42,124 bases of DNA from Mizugakiibacter sp. (GTDB taxonomy: Bacteria; Pseudomonadota; Gammaproteobacteria; Xanthomonadales; Rhodanobacteraceae), in NCBI GenBank assembly GCA_003233305.1, contig QILI01000050.1, positions 1-42,124 of the forward strand, given 5' to 3'. Position 1 is the stretch's first letter; each line of letters opens with the position of its first letter. The notes below the pieces were generated by a model. It saw nothing but the letters and a program-made list of their open reading frames with translations. It ran no database searches and had not been told where the DNA came from. This document shows, piece by piece, positions 8,471 through 17,838 of this stretch. Position numbers and translations under genes: made by a program.

Positions 8471-9931
8471 GTGATAAAGGTTTCCGTACCCGATCTGACT
8501 CCTGCCCAGGTGCTGGTGGTGGGTGATGTGATGCTCGACCGGTACTGGCATGGCCCGGCCGCGCGTATTTCCCCCGAGGCACCGGTGCCGGTGGTACGGG
8601 TGGAATACGAGGAGGATCGTCCGGGCGGGGCTGGCAACGTGGCTCTGAATGTTGCGGCACTGGGCGGCCGAGCCACCTTGTTGGCCTTGACCGGTGAGGA
8701 TGCCGCCGCCCAGACGCTGACTCAAAAGCTTGAAGCTGCAGACGTGCAGTGCGTGTTCCAGCGGGTCGCCGATGCCCCGACCATCACTAAACTACGCGTT
8801 CTGTCGCGCCATCAGCAGTTGCTGCGCGTGGATTTCGAGCAGGGTTTCGACGGTTTCGATACCCAGGCCTTGCAGGCCCGTTTTTGCCAGTTACTCGATA
8901 GCGTGCAAGTGGTGGTGCTATCAGATTACGGTAAAGGCACACTGCGTGAAGTGCAGGCATTGATTGCTGCGGCCAACCAAGCCGGGCGTAGCGTGGTGGT
9001 AGACCCTAAGGGGGGTGATTTCTCCCGCTATCGGGGGGCTTCGCTGGTCACTCCCAACCTGGCCGAATTCGAGGCTGTGGTCGGCCCTTGCGAGAATGAG
9101 GCAACCCTGGTGCAACGGGGCCAGGCATTGTGCCAGGATTGTGCCATCGATGCCCTGCTGATTACCCGTGGCGAACATGGCATGAGCTTGCTGCGTAGCG
9201 GTGAGCCCGAACTGCATCTGCCGGCCATGGCCCGTCAGGTCTACGACGTTACCGGGGCCGGCGATACTGTGGTGGCTACGTTGGCTGCAGCTCTGGCGGT
9301 TGGCGAATCGTTGCCCCAGGCCGTAGCCTTAGCCAATCTCGCCGCCGGTATCGTGGTCGGCAAACTCGGTACCGCTACGGTCAGTGTGGCCGAATTGCAA
9401 CACACCCTGCGCCACAAGTTTGATACGCCCAGTGGGGTTGTCGATCAGGTTTTGTTACAGGCGGGGGTGGATGCTGCACGGGCCCGCGGCGAACGTATCG
9501 TCATGACCAACGGGGTGTTCGATATCCTGCATGCGGGACACGTCAGCTATCTGCAGCAGGCGCGCCAGTTGGGTGACCGCCTGCTGGTTGCGGTCAACGA
9601 TGACGCCTCGGTGCAGCGCCTGAAAGGTCCGGGACGTCCGGTCAATCCATTGCCACGACGCATGGCCGTATTGGCAGCACTACAAGCCGTGGATTGGGTG
9701 GTGCCGTTTGCCGAAGACACTCCGGCGCGGCTGATTGGCGAGATTCTGCCGCAGGTACTGGTCAAGGGTGGTGATTATCGCCCTGACCAGGTGGTTGGCC
9801 GGGCGGTGGTTGAGGCGGCGGGTGGGCGTGTGGCGATTTTGCCCTTCGAGGAGGGCTGTTCGACTACGGCACTCATTGATAGCATTCGTTCCAGAACTGA
9901 CGGCCCGGGGCCGGGGAGTACAAGCAAGTGA
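8471..9931 (+). CDS. hldE: Bifunctional D-glycero-beta-D-manno-heptose-7-phosphate kinase / heptose-1-phosphate adenylyltransferase
   Basis: HldE performs two cytoplasmic steps in making ADP-heptose for the LPS inner core. The GTG at 8471 was chosen because the product then begins [20 protein letters not shown], aligning with the known N terminus of E. coli HldE. An AGGA lies about ten bases upstream. The 486 residues match the family length. The N-terminal kinase domain (about 1-320) shows [31 protein letters not shown] and the ribokinase-family motif DVTGAGDT with the catalytic Asp. The C-terminal domain (about 350-486) shows the nucleotidyltransferase signature [16 protein letters not shown], with HxGH. 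Its stop overlaps the start of hldD (GTGA), so the enzyme for the final step is translationally coupled. Confidence 0.97.
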   Translation: MIKVSVPDLTPAQVLVVGDVMLDRYWHGPAARISPEAPVPVVRVEYEEDRPGGAGNVALNVAALGGRATLLALTGEDAAAQTLTQKLEAADVQCVFQRVADAPTITKLRVLSRHQQLLRVDFEQGFDGFDTQALQARFCQLLDSVQVVVLSDYGKGTLREVQALIAAANQAGRSVVVDPKGGDFSRYRGASLVTPNLAEFEAVVGPCENEATLVQRGQALCQDCAIDALLITRGEHGMSLLRSGEPELHLPAMARQVYDVTGAGDTVVATLAAALAVGESLPQAVALANLAAGIVVGKLGTATVSVAELQHTLRHKFDTPSGVVDQVLLQAGVDAARARGERIVMTNGVFDILHAGHVSYLQQARQLGDRLLVAVNDDASVQRLKGPGRPVNPLPRRMAVLAALQAVDWVVPFAEDTPARLIGEILPQVLVKGGDYRPDQVVGRAVVEAAGGRVAILPFEEGCSTTALIDSIRSRTDGPGPGSTSK

Positions 9932-10881
9932 TTATTGTTACCGGCGGTGCCGGATTTATTGGTTCCAACCTCGTCGAAGCGCTTAATGCCCGCGGCATCG
10001 ATGAGATTCTGGTCGTCGATGATCTTGAGAACGGGGTGAAGTTTCGTAATCTGGCCGATTGCGAGATCGCCGATTATCTGGACAAGGATGATTTTCTATC
10101 CCAGCTGCAGGCGGACAAGGATTTTGGCCAGGTCGAGGCGGTCTTCCATCTGGGCGCCTGTTCCAGCACCACCGAGTGGGACGGACGCTACATGATGCGC
10201 AACAACTTCGAGTATTCGAAGCAGCTGTTGCATTGGTGCCAGCAGCATGGTGCCGCCTTCCTGTACGCGTCCAGTGCAGCAGTCTATGGCGGTAGCAGCG
10301 AGTTTCGTGAGGAACGGGCGGTGGAACGGCCGCTAAATGTTTACGGTTACTCCAAGTTTCTCTTTGACCAGTACCTGCGTCGGCACATGGCCGATTTTAC
10401 CAGTCAGGTTGCCGGGTTTCGCTACTTCAACGTGTACGGCCCGCGCGAGCAACATAAAGGCAGCATGTCCAGTGTGGCCTTCCACTTTGACCAGCAGCTG
10501 AGCACCGGCAAATCGGTGCGCTTGTTCGCCGGCTGTGACGGCTATGCCGATGGCGAGCAGCGTCGTGATTTCGTCTATGTGGGGGATGCTTGTGCCGTCA
10601 ATCTGTGGTTTCTGGAGCATCCAGAGATTTCCGGTATCTTCAATCTCGGTACCGGGCGTTCGCAGTCGTTTAACGATGTCGCCCGCGCCGTCATCGCCTG
10701 GCATGGCCGTGGAGAGATTGAATACATTCCCTTTCCAGAACCGTTGCGTGGCCGCTACCAGAGCTTTACCCAGGCCGATATTGGGGCCCTGCGTGCCGCC
10801 GGGTACGACGCCTCATTCAAAACGGTCGAACAGGGCGTGCCGGAATACATGGCCTGGCTCAACCCTGGGCAGGGCGGGTAA
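9928..10881 (+). CDS. hldD: ADP-L-glycero-D-manno-heptose 6-epimerase
   Basis: HldD converts ADP-D-glycero-D-manno-heptose to the L-glycero form used for LPS core assembly. The 317-residue product is an extended short-chain dehydrogenase. The NADP-binding loop [10 protein letters not shown] is at residues 4-13, [17 protein letters not shown] precedes the catalytic pair in YGYSKFLFD (Tyr-x-x-x-Lys), and the family-specific [19 protein letters not shown] follows. The GTG start overlaps the hldE stop by four bases, and GGGGAG lies about ten bases upstream. Gene order kinase/adenylyltransferase then epimerase reflects pathway order. Downstream is a repeat-containing gap shared with the convergent phoU. 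Confidence 0.97.
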   Translation: MIIVTGGAGFIGSNLVEALNARGIDEILVVDDLENGVKFRNLADCEIADYLDKDDFLSQLQADKDFGQVEAVFHLGACSSTTEWDGRYMMRNNFEYSKQLLHWCQQHGAAFLYASSAAVYGGSSEFREERAVERPLNVYGYSKFLFDQYLRRHMADFTSQVAGFRYFNVYGPREQHKGSMSSVAFHFDQQLSTGKSVRLFAGCDGYADGEQRRDFVYVGDACAVNLWFLEHPEISGIFNLGTGRSQSFNDVARAVIAWHGRGEIEYIPFPEPLRGRYQSFTQADIGALRAAGYDASFKTVEQGVPEYMAWLNPGQGG

Positions 10882-11033
10882 TACCTGCTGCGGAGCACCT
10901 TACAGATCAAACCAAGCTGTTGAGGTTGGTACCTCTCACCCACAACCTACGCGTGGCGGTGCTGGATGATACCGGAGTGGGGATAACGAGAAAGTTGACG
11001 GATACCAAAGACTACGGGCGCCATAAAAATTCT

Positions 11034-11064
11034 GTCATCCCGGGCACCGACCCGGAATCCAGGG
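11034..11064 (+). repeat. dRS3-like intergenic repeat, copy 1
   Basis: The sequence GTCATCCCGGGCACCGACC followed by CGGAATCCA is an imperfect palindrome (CCGGG/CCCGG core). It recurs with small changes at 18636, 37026 and 39391. It sits between the convergent hldD and phoU genes and may act as a bidirectional terminator. The rest of the 10882-11105 gap shows nothing clear. Confidence 0.55.
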
Positions 11065-11105
11065 TGAGGTCGTTGCCACGGGATCGGTTTTGGCATCGTT
11101 CACCC

Positions 11106-11834
11106 CTATTGGGTGTCGTTGGGTCGCACTTCCATGCGCGAGGTCAGGTCAGCCTTGCGTCGCGGGGTGTCGAGTGATTGGCCCGTCACCAGAAACCAGA
11201 TGTTCTCAGCAATATTGGTGACGTGATCGCCAATACGTTCGATATTCTTGGCCATAAACAAAACGTGTGTAGCAGGTGTGATGTTACGCGCATCCTCCAT
11301 CATATAGGTCAGGGACTCCCGAAATAGCGAGGTGTAAAGGCTGTCGAGGTCAACATCACGATCCCAGACTGTGCGGGCCATTTTTTCATCACTCACCCGA
11401 TAGGCCTTGAGTACATCGGTAAGCATCTCCGATGCGGCTTCCGCAAGGGTAGGAAGGTTATGTACGGGTGGAATGGCTGCCGTGAGGTTCAAGGCAATCG
11501 AGCGTTTTGCCAGGTTGGCGGCATAGTCACCGATTCGCTCGATATCAGAGGCTATCCGCAAGGCGGCCATGACTTCGCGTAAATCACGGGCCATCGGCTG
11601 ACGTTTGGCTAGCAGCATCAATACATCGTTACTAACCGAAGCTTCAAGCTGATCGATGGCATCGTCGTTGGCAATGACCCGTTCGGCGGCGCGACTGTCA
11701 CGCCTTTCGATAACATCCATGGCTGCGGCGATCTGCGCCACGGCAATTTCACCCATGCGGGCAATCTCACCTTTCAATCGGCCTAGTTCCTGGTCATAGC
11801 TGCGTAGAATATGTTCGCTGTGAGTGCTGTTCAT
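11106..11834 (-). CDS. phoU: Phosphate signalling complex protein PhoU
   Basis: PhoU links the Pst transporter to the PhoR/PhoB two-component system and restrains phosphate uptake when phosphate is ample. The 242-residue product is all-helical with the two PhoU repeats. MGEIAVAQIAAAMDVIERRD and the metal-site-like region ASDIERIGDYAANLAKR belong to the first, and AKNIERIGDHVTNIAENIWF to the second (E-R-I-G-D-[YH] in each). Length is normal. It is the last gene of the pst operon, 138 bases after pstB. phoB and phoR are not in the window. Confidence 0.96.
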   Translation of the reverse strand: MNSTHSEHILRSYDQELGRLKGEIARMGEIAVAQIAAAMDVIERRDSRAAERVIANDDAIDQLEASVSNDVLMLLAKRQPMARDLREVMAALRIASDIERIGDYAANLAKRSIALNLTAAIPPVHNLPTLAEAASEMLTDVLKAYRVSDEKMARTVWDRDVDLDSLYTSLFRESLTYMMEDARNITPATHVLFMAKNIERIGDHVTNIAENIWFLVTGQSLDTPRRKADLTSRMEVRPNDTQ

Positions 11835-11972
11835 GATGTAGGTTTCCGACTTTGGTTCCGATGCTGATGTTTGATGGTCTGCTGCCCGTAATACCCTGTT
11901 TCGGATCGAGTTATCTGTCTGTGGCGTTCGACTCGGCAGGTGATGCCAGCGGTATCATGCCAACGCCTCGCC

Positions 11973-12779
11973 TCACCCAAAGCGGCCAGTGATGTAGTCC
12001 TCGGTCTGGGTCTTGGTCGGTTTGGTGAAAATGGTTTGAGTTCCACCAAACTCGATCAGTTCACCCAGATACATGAACGCTGTGAAATCGGATACCCGGG
12101 CCGCCTGCTGCATGTTATGGGTCACGATTACGATGGTAAAGTCACGTTTAAGTTCTTCTACCAGTTGTTCGATACGTCCCGTGGCAATGGGATCCAGAGC
12201 CGAAGTGGGCTCATCCAGAAGGATGACCTCCGGTTTCAGAGCGATGGCTCGGGCGATACATAAACGTTGCTGCTGTCCCCCTGAAAGGCCCAGTGCATTC
12301 TGCTTCAGCTTGTCCTTGGCCTCGTTCCAGAGGGCACTTTGTCGCAAGGCCAACTCAACCCGCATATCCATCTCAGAACGGGAAATACGTTCATGATGGC
12401 GGATGCCATAGGCGATGTTTTCGTAGATTGACATTGGGAAGGGTACCGGCTTTTGAAACACCATGCCGACCTTGCTGCGTAAACGGTTGAGAGAATAGCC
12501 AGGTTCAAGAATATTCTGTCCATCGAGAAGAACTTCACCGCATGCCCGAAGCTTCGGGTAAATCGCATAGATACGGTTGAACACCCGTAGCAAGGTAGAT
12601 TTACCGCAGCCCGACGGGCCAATGATCGCTGTCACCTTGTGTTCGGGGATCTCCATGCTGATGTCTTGTAAGGCAAGAAATTCCTGATAGAAAAAGTCCA
12701 GATTGCGAGCGATCAGCTTGGGTTGGCTGACCACTGTGGAAAGGGTCTGCGCGGAAAGTGTGGGGGCAGTTTCAGTCAT
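11973..12779 (-). CDS. pstB: Phosphate ABC transporter ATP-binding protein PstB
   Basis: The cytoplasmic ATPase of the high-affinity phosphate importer. In 268 residues it shows Walker [10 protein letters not shown], the Q-loop in [22 protein letters not shown] (the PstB-specific version), the signature [14 protein letters not shown], Walker [13 protein letters not shown] and the switch histidine in [14 protein letters not shown]. The C-terminal YITGRFG is typical of PstB. Its start overlaps the end of pstA by eight bases, so the two are translationally coupled. The N terminus is about 20 residues longer than the E. coli protein, which is common in this family. Confidence 0.97.
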   Translation of the reverse strand: MTETAPTLSAQTLSTVVSQPKLIARNLDFFYQEFLALQDISMEIPEHKVTAIIGPSGCGKSTLLRVFNRIYAIYPKLRACGEVLLDGQNILEPGYSLNRLRSKVGMVFQKPVPFPMSIYENIAYGIRHHERISRSEMDMRVELALRQSALWNEAKDKLKQNALGLSGGQQQRLCIARAIALKPEVILLDEPTSALDPIATGRIEQLVEELKRDFTIVIVTHNMQQAARVSDFTAFMYLGELIEFGGTQTIFTKPTKTQTEDYITGRFG

Positions 12780-13635
12780 GGGTTACCTTGCTGCGGGAAA
12801 GAATCAGACGAGAAAGCAGGCTTAAGGTGAGTATAAAAAGCGTGATCACCAAGGCCCCGGCCCAAGCCAGTGCGTGCCAGCCTGCGTATGGGCTCAGAGC
12901 AAATTGGAAAATCACTACCGGCACGGTGGCGATTGGCTTCAGCAGATTGCTGCTCCAGTATTGATTATTGAGGGCTGTGAACAGTAGGGGAGCGGTTTCG
13001 CCACTGATACGGGCTAGTGCTAACAGAATCCCGGTTATCACCCCGGCACGTGCCGAGCGGAACAGGATCTGCATGACTACTTTCCATTGTGGGATACCCA
13101 GGGACAAGGCGGCTTCCCGCATAGTCGATGGCACCAGTTTCAGCATTTCGTCGGTGGTGCGTACCACGATAGGTAAAACGATCAGTGCCAGAGCCAAGCC
13201 ACCGGCCAGTGCAGAAAAATGTCCCACGACCTTAACAAGAATCGTATAGATGAACAGACCCAGCACAATCGAGGGGGCAGAAAGCAGAATGTCGTTGAGG
13301 AAGCGGATGACCCCCCCCAGTTTGCCGTGCTTGGCATATTCAGCCAGCCACATTCCGGCTCCGATACCAACCGGGACACCGACCGCCAGGGCAATGGAAT
13401 TCACTATGAGGCTACCCAAAAATGCATTAGCCAGGCCACCACCTGCTCCTGGTGGGGGGGGAGTCGAGTGGGTAAACAACATCGGTCCCAGGGCAGTGAA
13501 TCCTTTGACCAGGGTTACCCACAGAATCCAGCCCAGCCAAAACAACCCGAACAGGGTCGCGGCGGCACCCAGCACCAGGGCTATCAAGTTTATCGCGCGG
13601 CGCCGTCGATATAGCCAGATATTATCAGCGCTCAT
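12772..13635 (-). CDS. pstA: Phosphate ABC transporter permease PstA
   Basis: One of the two membrane subunits of the phosphate importer. The 287-residue product has about six membrane helices. It also has the binding-protein-dependent transport motif [29 protein letters not shown] (the EAA loop that contacts PstB) and the family segment [20 protein letters not shown]. Its start overlaps the stop of pstC by four bases and its end overlaps pstB. An [18 protein letters not shown] segment marks the last helix. Confidence 0.96.
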   Translation of the reverse strand: MSADNIWLYRRRRAINLIALVLGAAATLFGLFWLGWILWVTLVKGFTALGPMLFTHSTPPPPGAGGGLANAFLGSLIVNSIALAVGVPVGIGAGMWLAEYAKHGKLGGVIRFLNDILLSAPSIVLGLFIYTILVKVVGHFSALAGGLALALIVLPIVVRTTDEMLKLVPSTMREAALSLGIPQWKVVMQILFRSARAGVITGILLALARISGETAPLLFTALNNQYWSSNLLKPIATVPVVIFQFALSPYAGWHALAWAGALVITLFILTLSLLSRLILSRSKVTHD

Positions 13636-14627
13636 TCAGTACCCCCTCTGCGGGCCAGACCCAGCAGCAGCAACTTGGCAATAGCCAGCACTATGAAGGT
13701 GACCACAAAAAGCAGAAAGCCTAGTGCAATCAGTGAGGATTGATGCATCGGGCTGACAGCTTCGGTGAATTCGTTGGCAATCACTGAAGCAATCGAGCTG
13801 GATGGCATCAGCAGCGAGGCCGAGAGTTGATGTGCGTTACCGAGCACGAAAGTGACTGCCATAGTTTCACCCAACGCTCGGCCAAGACCCAGAAAGATCC
13901 CCCCTACCACGGCTGAGCGGGTATACGGCAAGACGATATTCCAGACGACCTCCCACGTGGTGGAGCCGAGTGCATAGGCGGATTCTTTCAATCGTGTAGG
14001 TACGGTAAGAAACACATCGCGCATGACCGACGAAATAAACGGGATGACCATGATCGCCAATACGATTCCCGCAGTTAGCATGCCGATACCCAATGGGGGG
14101 CCACGGAACAGTGCGCCTATAAGGGGTAAGTGGCCGAGTTTGTCGTTGACCCATGGATAGACATGGTCAGCCAGGAATGGAGCGAAAACAAATAGCCCCC
14201 ACATGCCGTAGATGATTGAAGGAATACCGGCTAGTAATTCAACCGCTGCTGAAACCGGAGCACGCATCCAGGACGGTGCTACTTCAGTAAGGAACAGGGC
14301 GATACCAAAACTGATCGGAACAGCGAGAAGCATCGCGATCAGTGATGTCATAAGGGTGCCCCAGATCGGTACCAGCGCACCAAATTGGCCGGTGACTGCG
14401 TTCCATTGGTCGCTGACCAGAAATTTCCAGCCGAAGGTATGGAAAGCCAGCCGCCCTCCCCATAGTGTCGAAGCGACGGCACCCAGTAAAGCCAGTAGTA
14501 CCAGCATCGCGCACGACAGCAATACCCAGCGAAACAAACGGTCGTTGCGGGCATCCCGAGTGGTGCGCAGGATCATGCGTTGCGCGGGAGTGTTGGGAAT
14601 GGCTGCGGAGGTGGAGGAATCCGGCAT
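13632..14627 (-). CDS. pstC: Phosphate ABC transporter permease PstC
   Basis: The second membrane subunit of the phosphate importer, with 331 residues and about six membrane helices. Recognisable elements are AVELLAGIPSIIYGMWGLFVFAP, typical of PstC, the EAA-type loop ESAYALGSTTWEVVWNIVLPYTRSAVVGG, and LGRALGETMAVTFVLGN. The N-terminal 35 residues are polar and variable. The gene lies about 100 bases downstream of pstS, separated by a strong hairpin, and overlaps pstA by four bases. Confidence 0.96.
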   Translation of the reverse strand: MPDSSTSAAIPNTPAQRMILRTTRDARNDRLFRWVLLSCAMLVLLALLGAVASTLWGGRLAFHTFGWKFLVSDQWNAVTGQFGALVPIWGTLMTSLIAMLLAVPISFGIALFLTEVAPSWMRAPVSAAVELLAGIPSIIYGMWGLFVFAPFLADHVYPWVNDKLGHLPLIGALFRGPPLGIGMLTAGIVLAIMVIPFISSVMRDVFLTVPTRLKESAYALGSTTWEVVWNIVLPYTRSAVVGGIFLGLGRALGETMAVTFVLGNAHQLSASLLMPSSSIASVIANEFTEAVSPMHQSSLIALGFLLFVVTFIVLAIAKLLLLGLARRGGTE

Positions 14628-14646
14628 GACTGGCTCGTGAATAAGA

Positions 14647-14677
14647 ACGCGTGCGCCGAGATGATCAGCGCACGCGT
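14647..14677 (-). promoter_or_regulatory. Intercistronic hairpin between pstS and pstC
   Basis: A perfect 10-bp inverted repeat (ACGCGTGCGC / GCGCACGCGT, 11-base loop) lies in the 104-base gap between pstS and pstC. It has no T-run in the direction of transcription. It is therefore more likely an mRNA-stabilising or partial-termination element that keeps the binding-protein message more abundant than the membrane subunits. That role is an inference. Confidence 0.6.
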
Positions 14678-14731
14678 CGGCTATGGACCTGCCCTGATCG
14701 ACTCAAGGCGGACATTATTGCGCAGAACCCC

Positions 14732-15754
14732 TTACATCTTGAACTGGCGTGCCCAATAGGCTTCGATCTGTTTTACCAGCGAAGGCGGCAGTGGCACATA
14801 GTCCAGTGATTGTGCCAGGGGTTGGCCATGCTCAAATGCCCACTTGAAAAACTCGAAGGCGGTTTTAGCATGTGCAGCATTCTTGGGCTTTTTGTACATG
14901 ATCGCCCAGGTCGTAGCGGCAATAGGCCAGGCCTTCGCACCTGGGGCATTAGTCATCAGTAGATGAAAGTCCTTGGCATGTGCCCAATCAGCGGTAGCGG
15001 CGGCAGCTGAAAAGGCGGTATTGCTTGGCTTGATGAACTGACCTGTTGAATTCTGCAATTGCGTGTAGCTCATCTGGTTCTGCAGGGCATAGGCATACTC
15101 GACATAACCGATAGAATTTTTAATCTGTTCAACATAGGCCGATACCCCTTCGTTACCCTTGCCACCTACACCTGCCGGCCACGGTACCGAAGTGGCAAAG
15201 CCGATTTTGCTTTTCCAGTCCGGGCTGACCTTGCTGAGATAATTGGTGAAGTTATAGGTAGTACCTGAGCCATCCGAACGGTGAATCACAGTGATGGCTG
15301 CGTCGGGTAGCTTGATGCTCGGATTGAGTTTGACCAAAATCGGGCTATTCCAACGGGTGATCTGGCCCATGAAAATGGCAGCCAGAACCGGGCCGGTCAG
15401 ACGCATTTGGCCCGCCTTGATGCCAGCAAGGTGAACGACCGGCACGATACCGCCGATGACCAAGGGAAACTGACCCAGGCCGAACTTGTGTAGAACCTTT
15501 TGTGAAAGCGGTGCATCTGAAGCACCGAAATCAACAGTGGCGGCCTTGATTTGGGCAATACCGCCCCCCGAGCCGATCGATTGGTAATTGATTTGATTGC
15601 CGGTCTTGGCGTGGAAAGCCACCGACCATTTGGACAATACCGGGTAGACAAAGCTGGAGCCGGCACCGGTGACCTCGGTCGCCTGGACACTACCCAGGGT
15701 AAAAACCGATGCGGCAGCCAATACGGCTAAACGTACCTTTATCGAGATGGTCAT
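14732..15754 (-). CDS. pstS: Phosphate ABC transporter substrate-binding protein PstS
   Basis: Periplasmic phosphate-binding protein, 340 residues. A cleavable signal peptide (VRLAVLAAASVFTLGSVQA) is followed by the phosphate-binding segments TGAGSSFVYPVLSKW, YQSIGSGGGIAQIKA, VDFGASDAPLS and HRSDGSGTTYNFTNYLS, which are typical PstS ligand loops. A strong ribosome binding site (GAGGAG) precedes the ATG. It is the first gene of the operon. A candidate PhoB half-site lies about 65-80 bases upstream of the start. Confidence 0.97.
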   Translation of the reverse strand: MTISIKVRLAVLAAASVFTLGSVQATEVTGAGSSFVYPVLSKWSVAFHAKTGNQINYQSIGSGGGIAQIKAATVDFGASDAPLSQKVLHKFGLGQFPLVIGGIVPVVHLAGIKAGQMRLTGPVLAAIFMGQITRWNSPILVKLNPSIKLPDAAITVIHRSDGSGTTYNFTNYLSKVSPDWKSKIGFATSVPWPAGVGGKGNEGVSAYVEQIKNSIGYVEYAYALQNQMSYTQLQNSTGQFIKPSNTAFSAAAATADWAHAKDFHLLMTNAPGAKAWPIAATTWAIMYKKPKNAAHAKTAFEFFKWAFEHGQPLAQSLDYVPLPPSLVKQIEAYWARQFKM

Positions 15755-15816
15755 GCAGGTCTCCTCATGTTGGGGTCGCGGGAATCACCCGTCGAACACT
15801 AGTCTGCACTGCTGAT

Positions 15817-15834
15817 TTTGCAAATATGTGACAG
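15817..15834 (-). promoter_or_regulatory. Candidate PhoB box upstream of pstS
   Basis: Read on the minus strand this is CTGTCAC-ATAT-TTGCAAA. The first half matches the PhoB repeat (CTGTCAY) perfectly; the second half matches only about three of seven bases, with the usual four-base A/T spacer. Location upstream of pstS fits phosphate-starvation control. The weak second half keeps this tentative. Confidence 0.45.
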
Positions 15835-15900
15835 TTAACTCTCGAAATGAGTGGGGTAGACCATGATTGGCGATATGGATTCATCTTTGACCGGCTGTAT

Positions 15901-16533
15901 TCAGGATGTTGTGGGGGTGTTCAATTGCTGCCAGCGGTTGACGATTCGACAGAATAATGCGGCGGTGCGTTCCGTGTCATACACCGCTGAATGAGCCTGG
16001 CCGGCGTCCCAGTCGAGACCCGCTGCTTGAACCGCGCGGGCCAGTACCGTTTGTCCATAGGCCAGACCGGCCAGGGAAACCGTATCGAAGCAACTAAAGG
16101 GGTGAAATGGATTGCGCTTGTAACCAGTGCGCTTTACCGCCGCATTGAGAAACCCCAGATCGAAGGCCGCATTGTGTCCAACCAGGATTGCCCGGTGGCA
16201 TTCGCTGTCACGTAGTGCTTGGCGTACTGGAAGTAGGACATGGTCGAGGGCCTCGCGCTCGTTGATGGCTCCACGTAGCGGGCTATCCGGGTCGATCCCG
16301 TTGACCTCAAGTGCCTTGGGGTTGATATGCGATCCAGGGAAGGGCAGTACATGGGTGGAGATGGTCGGTTGCGGCAATATCTTGCCATTCTGGTCCATTT
16401 CGAGTGGTACTACGGCGATCTCGAGTAGCGCATCGCTCTGGTTGTCGAAACCTCCGGTTTCGACATCAACCACAATAGGTAAAAAACCGCGAAAGCGCTG
16501 GACCATGCGGGGAGTGTCATGTGCATTGTTCAT
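15901..16533 (-). CDS. rnt: Ribonuclease T
   Basis: RNase T is a 3'-to-5' exoribonuclease that trims tRNA and other small stable RNAs. The product (about 210 residues) carries the DEDDh exonuclease motifs: VVDVETGGF (Asp and Glu), [12 protein letters not shown] (Asp) and [12 protein letters not shown] (His and Asp). The RNase T-specific stretches [27 protein letters not shown] and [13 protein letters not shown] are also present. I chose the second methionine (16533); an ATG at 16545 is four codons further upstream, and neither has a clear ribosome binding site. It stands alone between pstS and the divergent porin gene. Confidence 0.95.
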   Translation of the reverse strand: MNNAHDTPRMVQRFRGFLPIVVDVETGGFDNQSDALLEIAVVPLEMDQNGKILPQPTISTHVLPFPGSHINPKALEVNGIDPDSPLRGAINEREALDHVLLPVRQALRDSECHRAILVGHNAAFDLGFLNAAVKRTGYKRNPFHPFSCFDTVSLAGLAYGQTVLARAVQAAGLDWDAGQAHSAVYDTERTAALFCRIVNRWQQLNTPTTS

Positions 16534-16581
16534 CGTGCGGAGCATACCAGTCTGCAGTATGGGTTCGGGGGATTCACAGAA

Positions 16582-16599
16582 TCGTCACAAAAGAGTCGC
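16582..16599 (+). promoter_or_regulatory. Candidate PhoB box upstream of porin gene
   Basis: TCGTCAC-AAAA-GAGTCGC has the spacing of a PhoB box (seven bases, four-base A/T spacer, seven bases) with five and four matches to CTGTCAC. It is followed by TGCAAAAT, a string also next to the pstS site. It lies about 100 bases before the porin start. This is suggestive only. Confidence 0.35.
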
Positions 16600-16700
16600 A
16601 TTCCTGCAAAATTTCACCGCAACTATATGTCCGCATCATTTCACGACATGGCCAAGGCTGGGTCGTGAGGTGGTCCTGATTCTAATTCCGGAGAGAAATC

Positions 16701-17717
16701 ATGCACAGAATACTGAGGATGGTGGCACTTGCCGCCGGACTTTCAATGGCCAGCCTGAGCGCACATGCTGCAGGCGATACTGTTATTGGCGGCAAGATGT
16801 ACTTTGACCTGAGCCACCTCAGTCAGAAGTTGAATGGCATACCGACTAGCAAAGATGGTACCGGCCTTGATGTCAAAAGGTTCTACTTTAGTGTCACCCA
16901 CCGGTTCAACACTATTTGGTCAGTCAACCTGACCACTGACTTCAATTATGTCAGCAGCGATAAGCAGACCAACCTGTTTGTAAAAAAAGCCTACTTGCAA
17001 GGTGATTTCAACAAGATGGCGATATTGCGTGTAGGTGCCACTGACATGCCATGGATTCCCTTCGCCGAACACGCTTACGGTTACCGCTTTGTGGAGAACA
17101 CCATCATCGACCGCTTGCACTTTGGTAACTCATCCGACTGGGGTGTACACATGCTGGGCAAGGGCGGTAACAACCTGTTCAATTACCAAGTGTCATGGGT
17201 AAATGGCGGTGGTTACAAACACCCGAATCGTACCCGGGGTATGGATCTTGCCGGTCGGGTCGGGTTTCAGCCGGTTCAGGGCCTGATGCTGGGGCTGGGT
17301 GCCTACAGCGGCAAGCTGGGCAAGGCTACGCAGGTTGTGCCGGCCCTACATACGGCGCAGCGCTATGACGCACTGGTGGCGTATCACAACAGCATGTTCC
17401 GTATTGGCGGTGAATATTTCAACGCCAGAAATTGGCGTAACATCAACACCGTGGCAACCGACAGGGCCGATGGCTACTCGGTATACGGTAATGTCAATTT
17501 GCGCCGAGACATGGCCGTCTTCGCGCGTTACGACAAGTCCAATCTGAGCAAGACCATTGATCCATCTCTACAGGATACTTACTACAATATTGGTATCTCG
17601 CAGGTGCTGGCCAAGGGTTTGATCCTTGCTCTGGTGTACAAACACGACAACCGCCAGAGCAATACCAGTCAGCTTAAGAGCGATGAAATCGGCGTCTGGG
17701 GTCAAGTAAAATTCTGA
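16701..17717 (+). CDS. Outer-membrane porin (possibly phosphate-selective OprP/OprO-like)
   Basis: The 338-residue product has a signal peptide (residues 1-23, ending LSAHAA), alternating aromatic and polar beta-strand patterns throughout, and a C-terminal phenylalanine (GQVKF), the usual signal for outer-membrane barrel assembly. A clear ribosome binding site (GGAGAG) precedes the ATG. The N-terminal pattern KMYFDLSHLSQK and VKRFYFSVTHRFNTIWS resembles the OprP/OprO porin family, and proximity to the pst operon and a PhoB-like site support a phosphate role. I did not see the lysine/arginine ladder clearly enough to be sure of selectivity. The gene ends at a canonical terminator. Confidence 0.75.
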   Translation: MHRILRMVALAAGLSMASLSAHAAGDTVIGGKMYFDLSHLSQKLNGIPTSKDGTGLDVKRFYFSVTHRFNTIWSVNLTTDFNYVSSDKQTNLFVKKAYLQGDFNKMAILRVGATDMPWIPFAEHAYGYRFVENTIIDRLHFGNSSDWGVHMLGKGGNNLFNYQVSWVNGGGYKHPNRTRGMDLAGRVGFQPVQGLMLGLGAYSGKLGKATQVVPALHTAQRYDALVAYHNSMFRIGGEYFNARNWRNINTVATDRADGYSVYGNVNLRRDMAVFARYDKSNLSKTIDPSLQDTYYNIGISQVLAKGLILALVYKHDNRQSNTSQLKSDEIGVWGQVKF

Positions 17718-17751
17718 CCGTTGTCACGTAGCAATGCACAGCAACGGTTAC

Positions 17752-17783
17752 GGGTGGCGGATATAAATCCGCTACCCTTTTTT
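17752..17783 (+). terminator. Rho-independent terminator after porin gene
   Basis: An 11-bp stem (GGGTGGCGGAT / ATCCGCTACCC, one G-U pair) with an ATAA loop is followed by six T residues. It starts about 35 bases after the porin stop codon and serves the plus strand only. Confidence 0.92.
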
Positions 17784-17838
17784 GTATTGGTACAGCGCTT
17801 CGGGTAGTACTGCGGCACTGCGACGAACGGTGCTAAGG

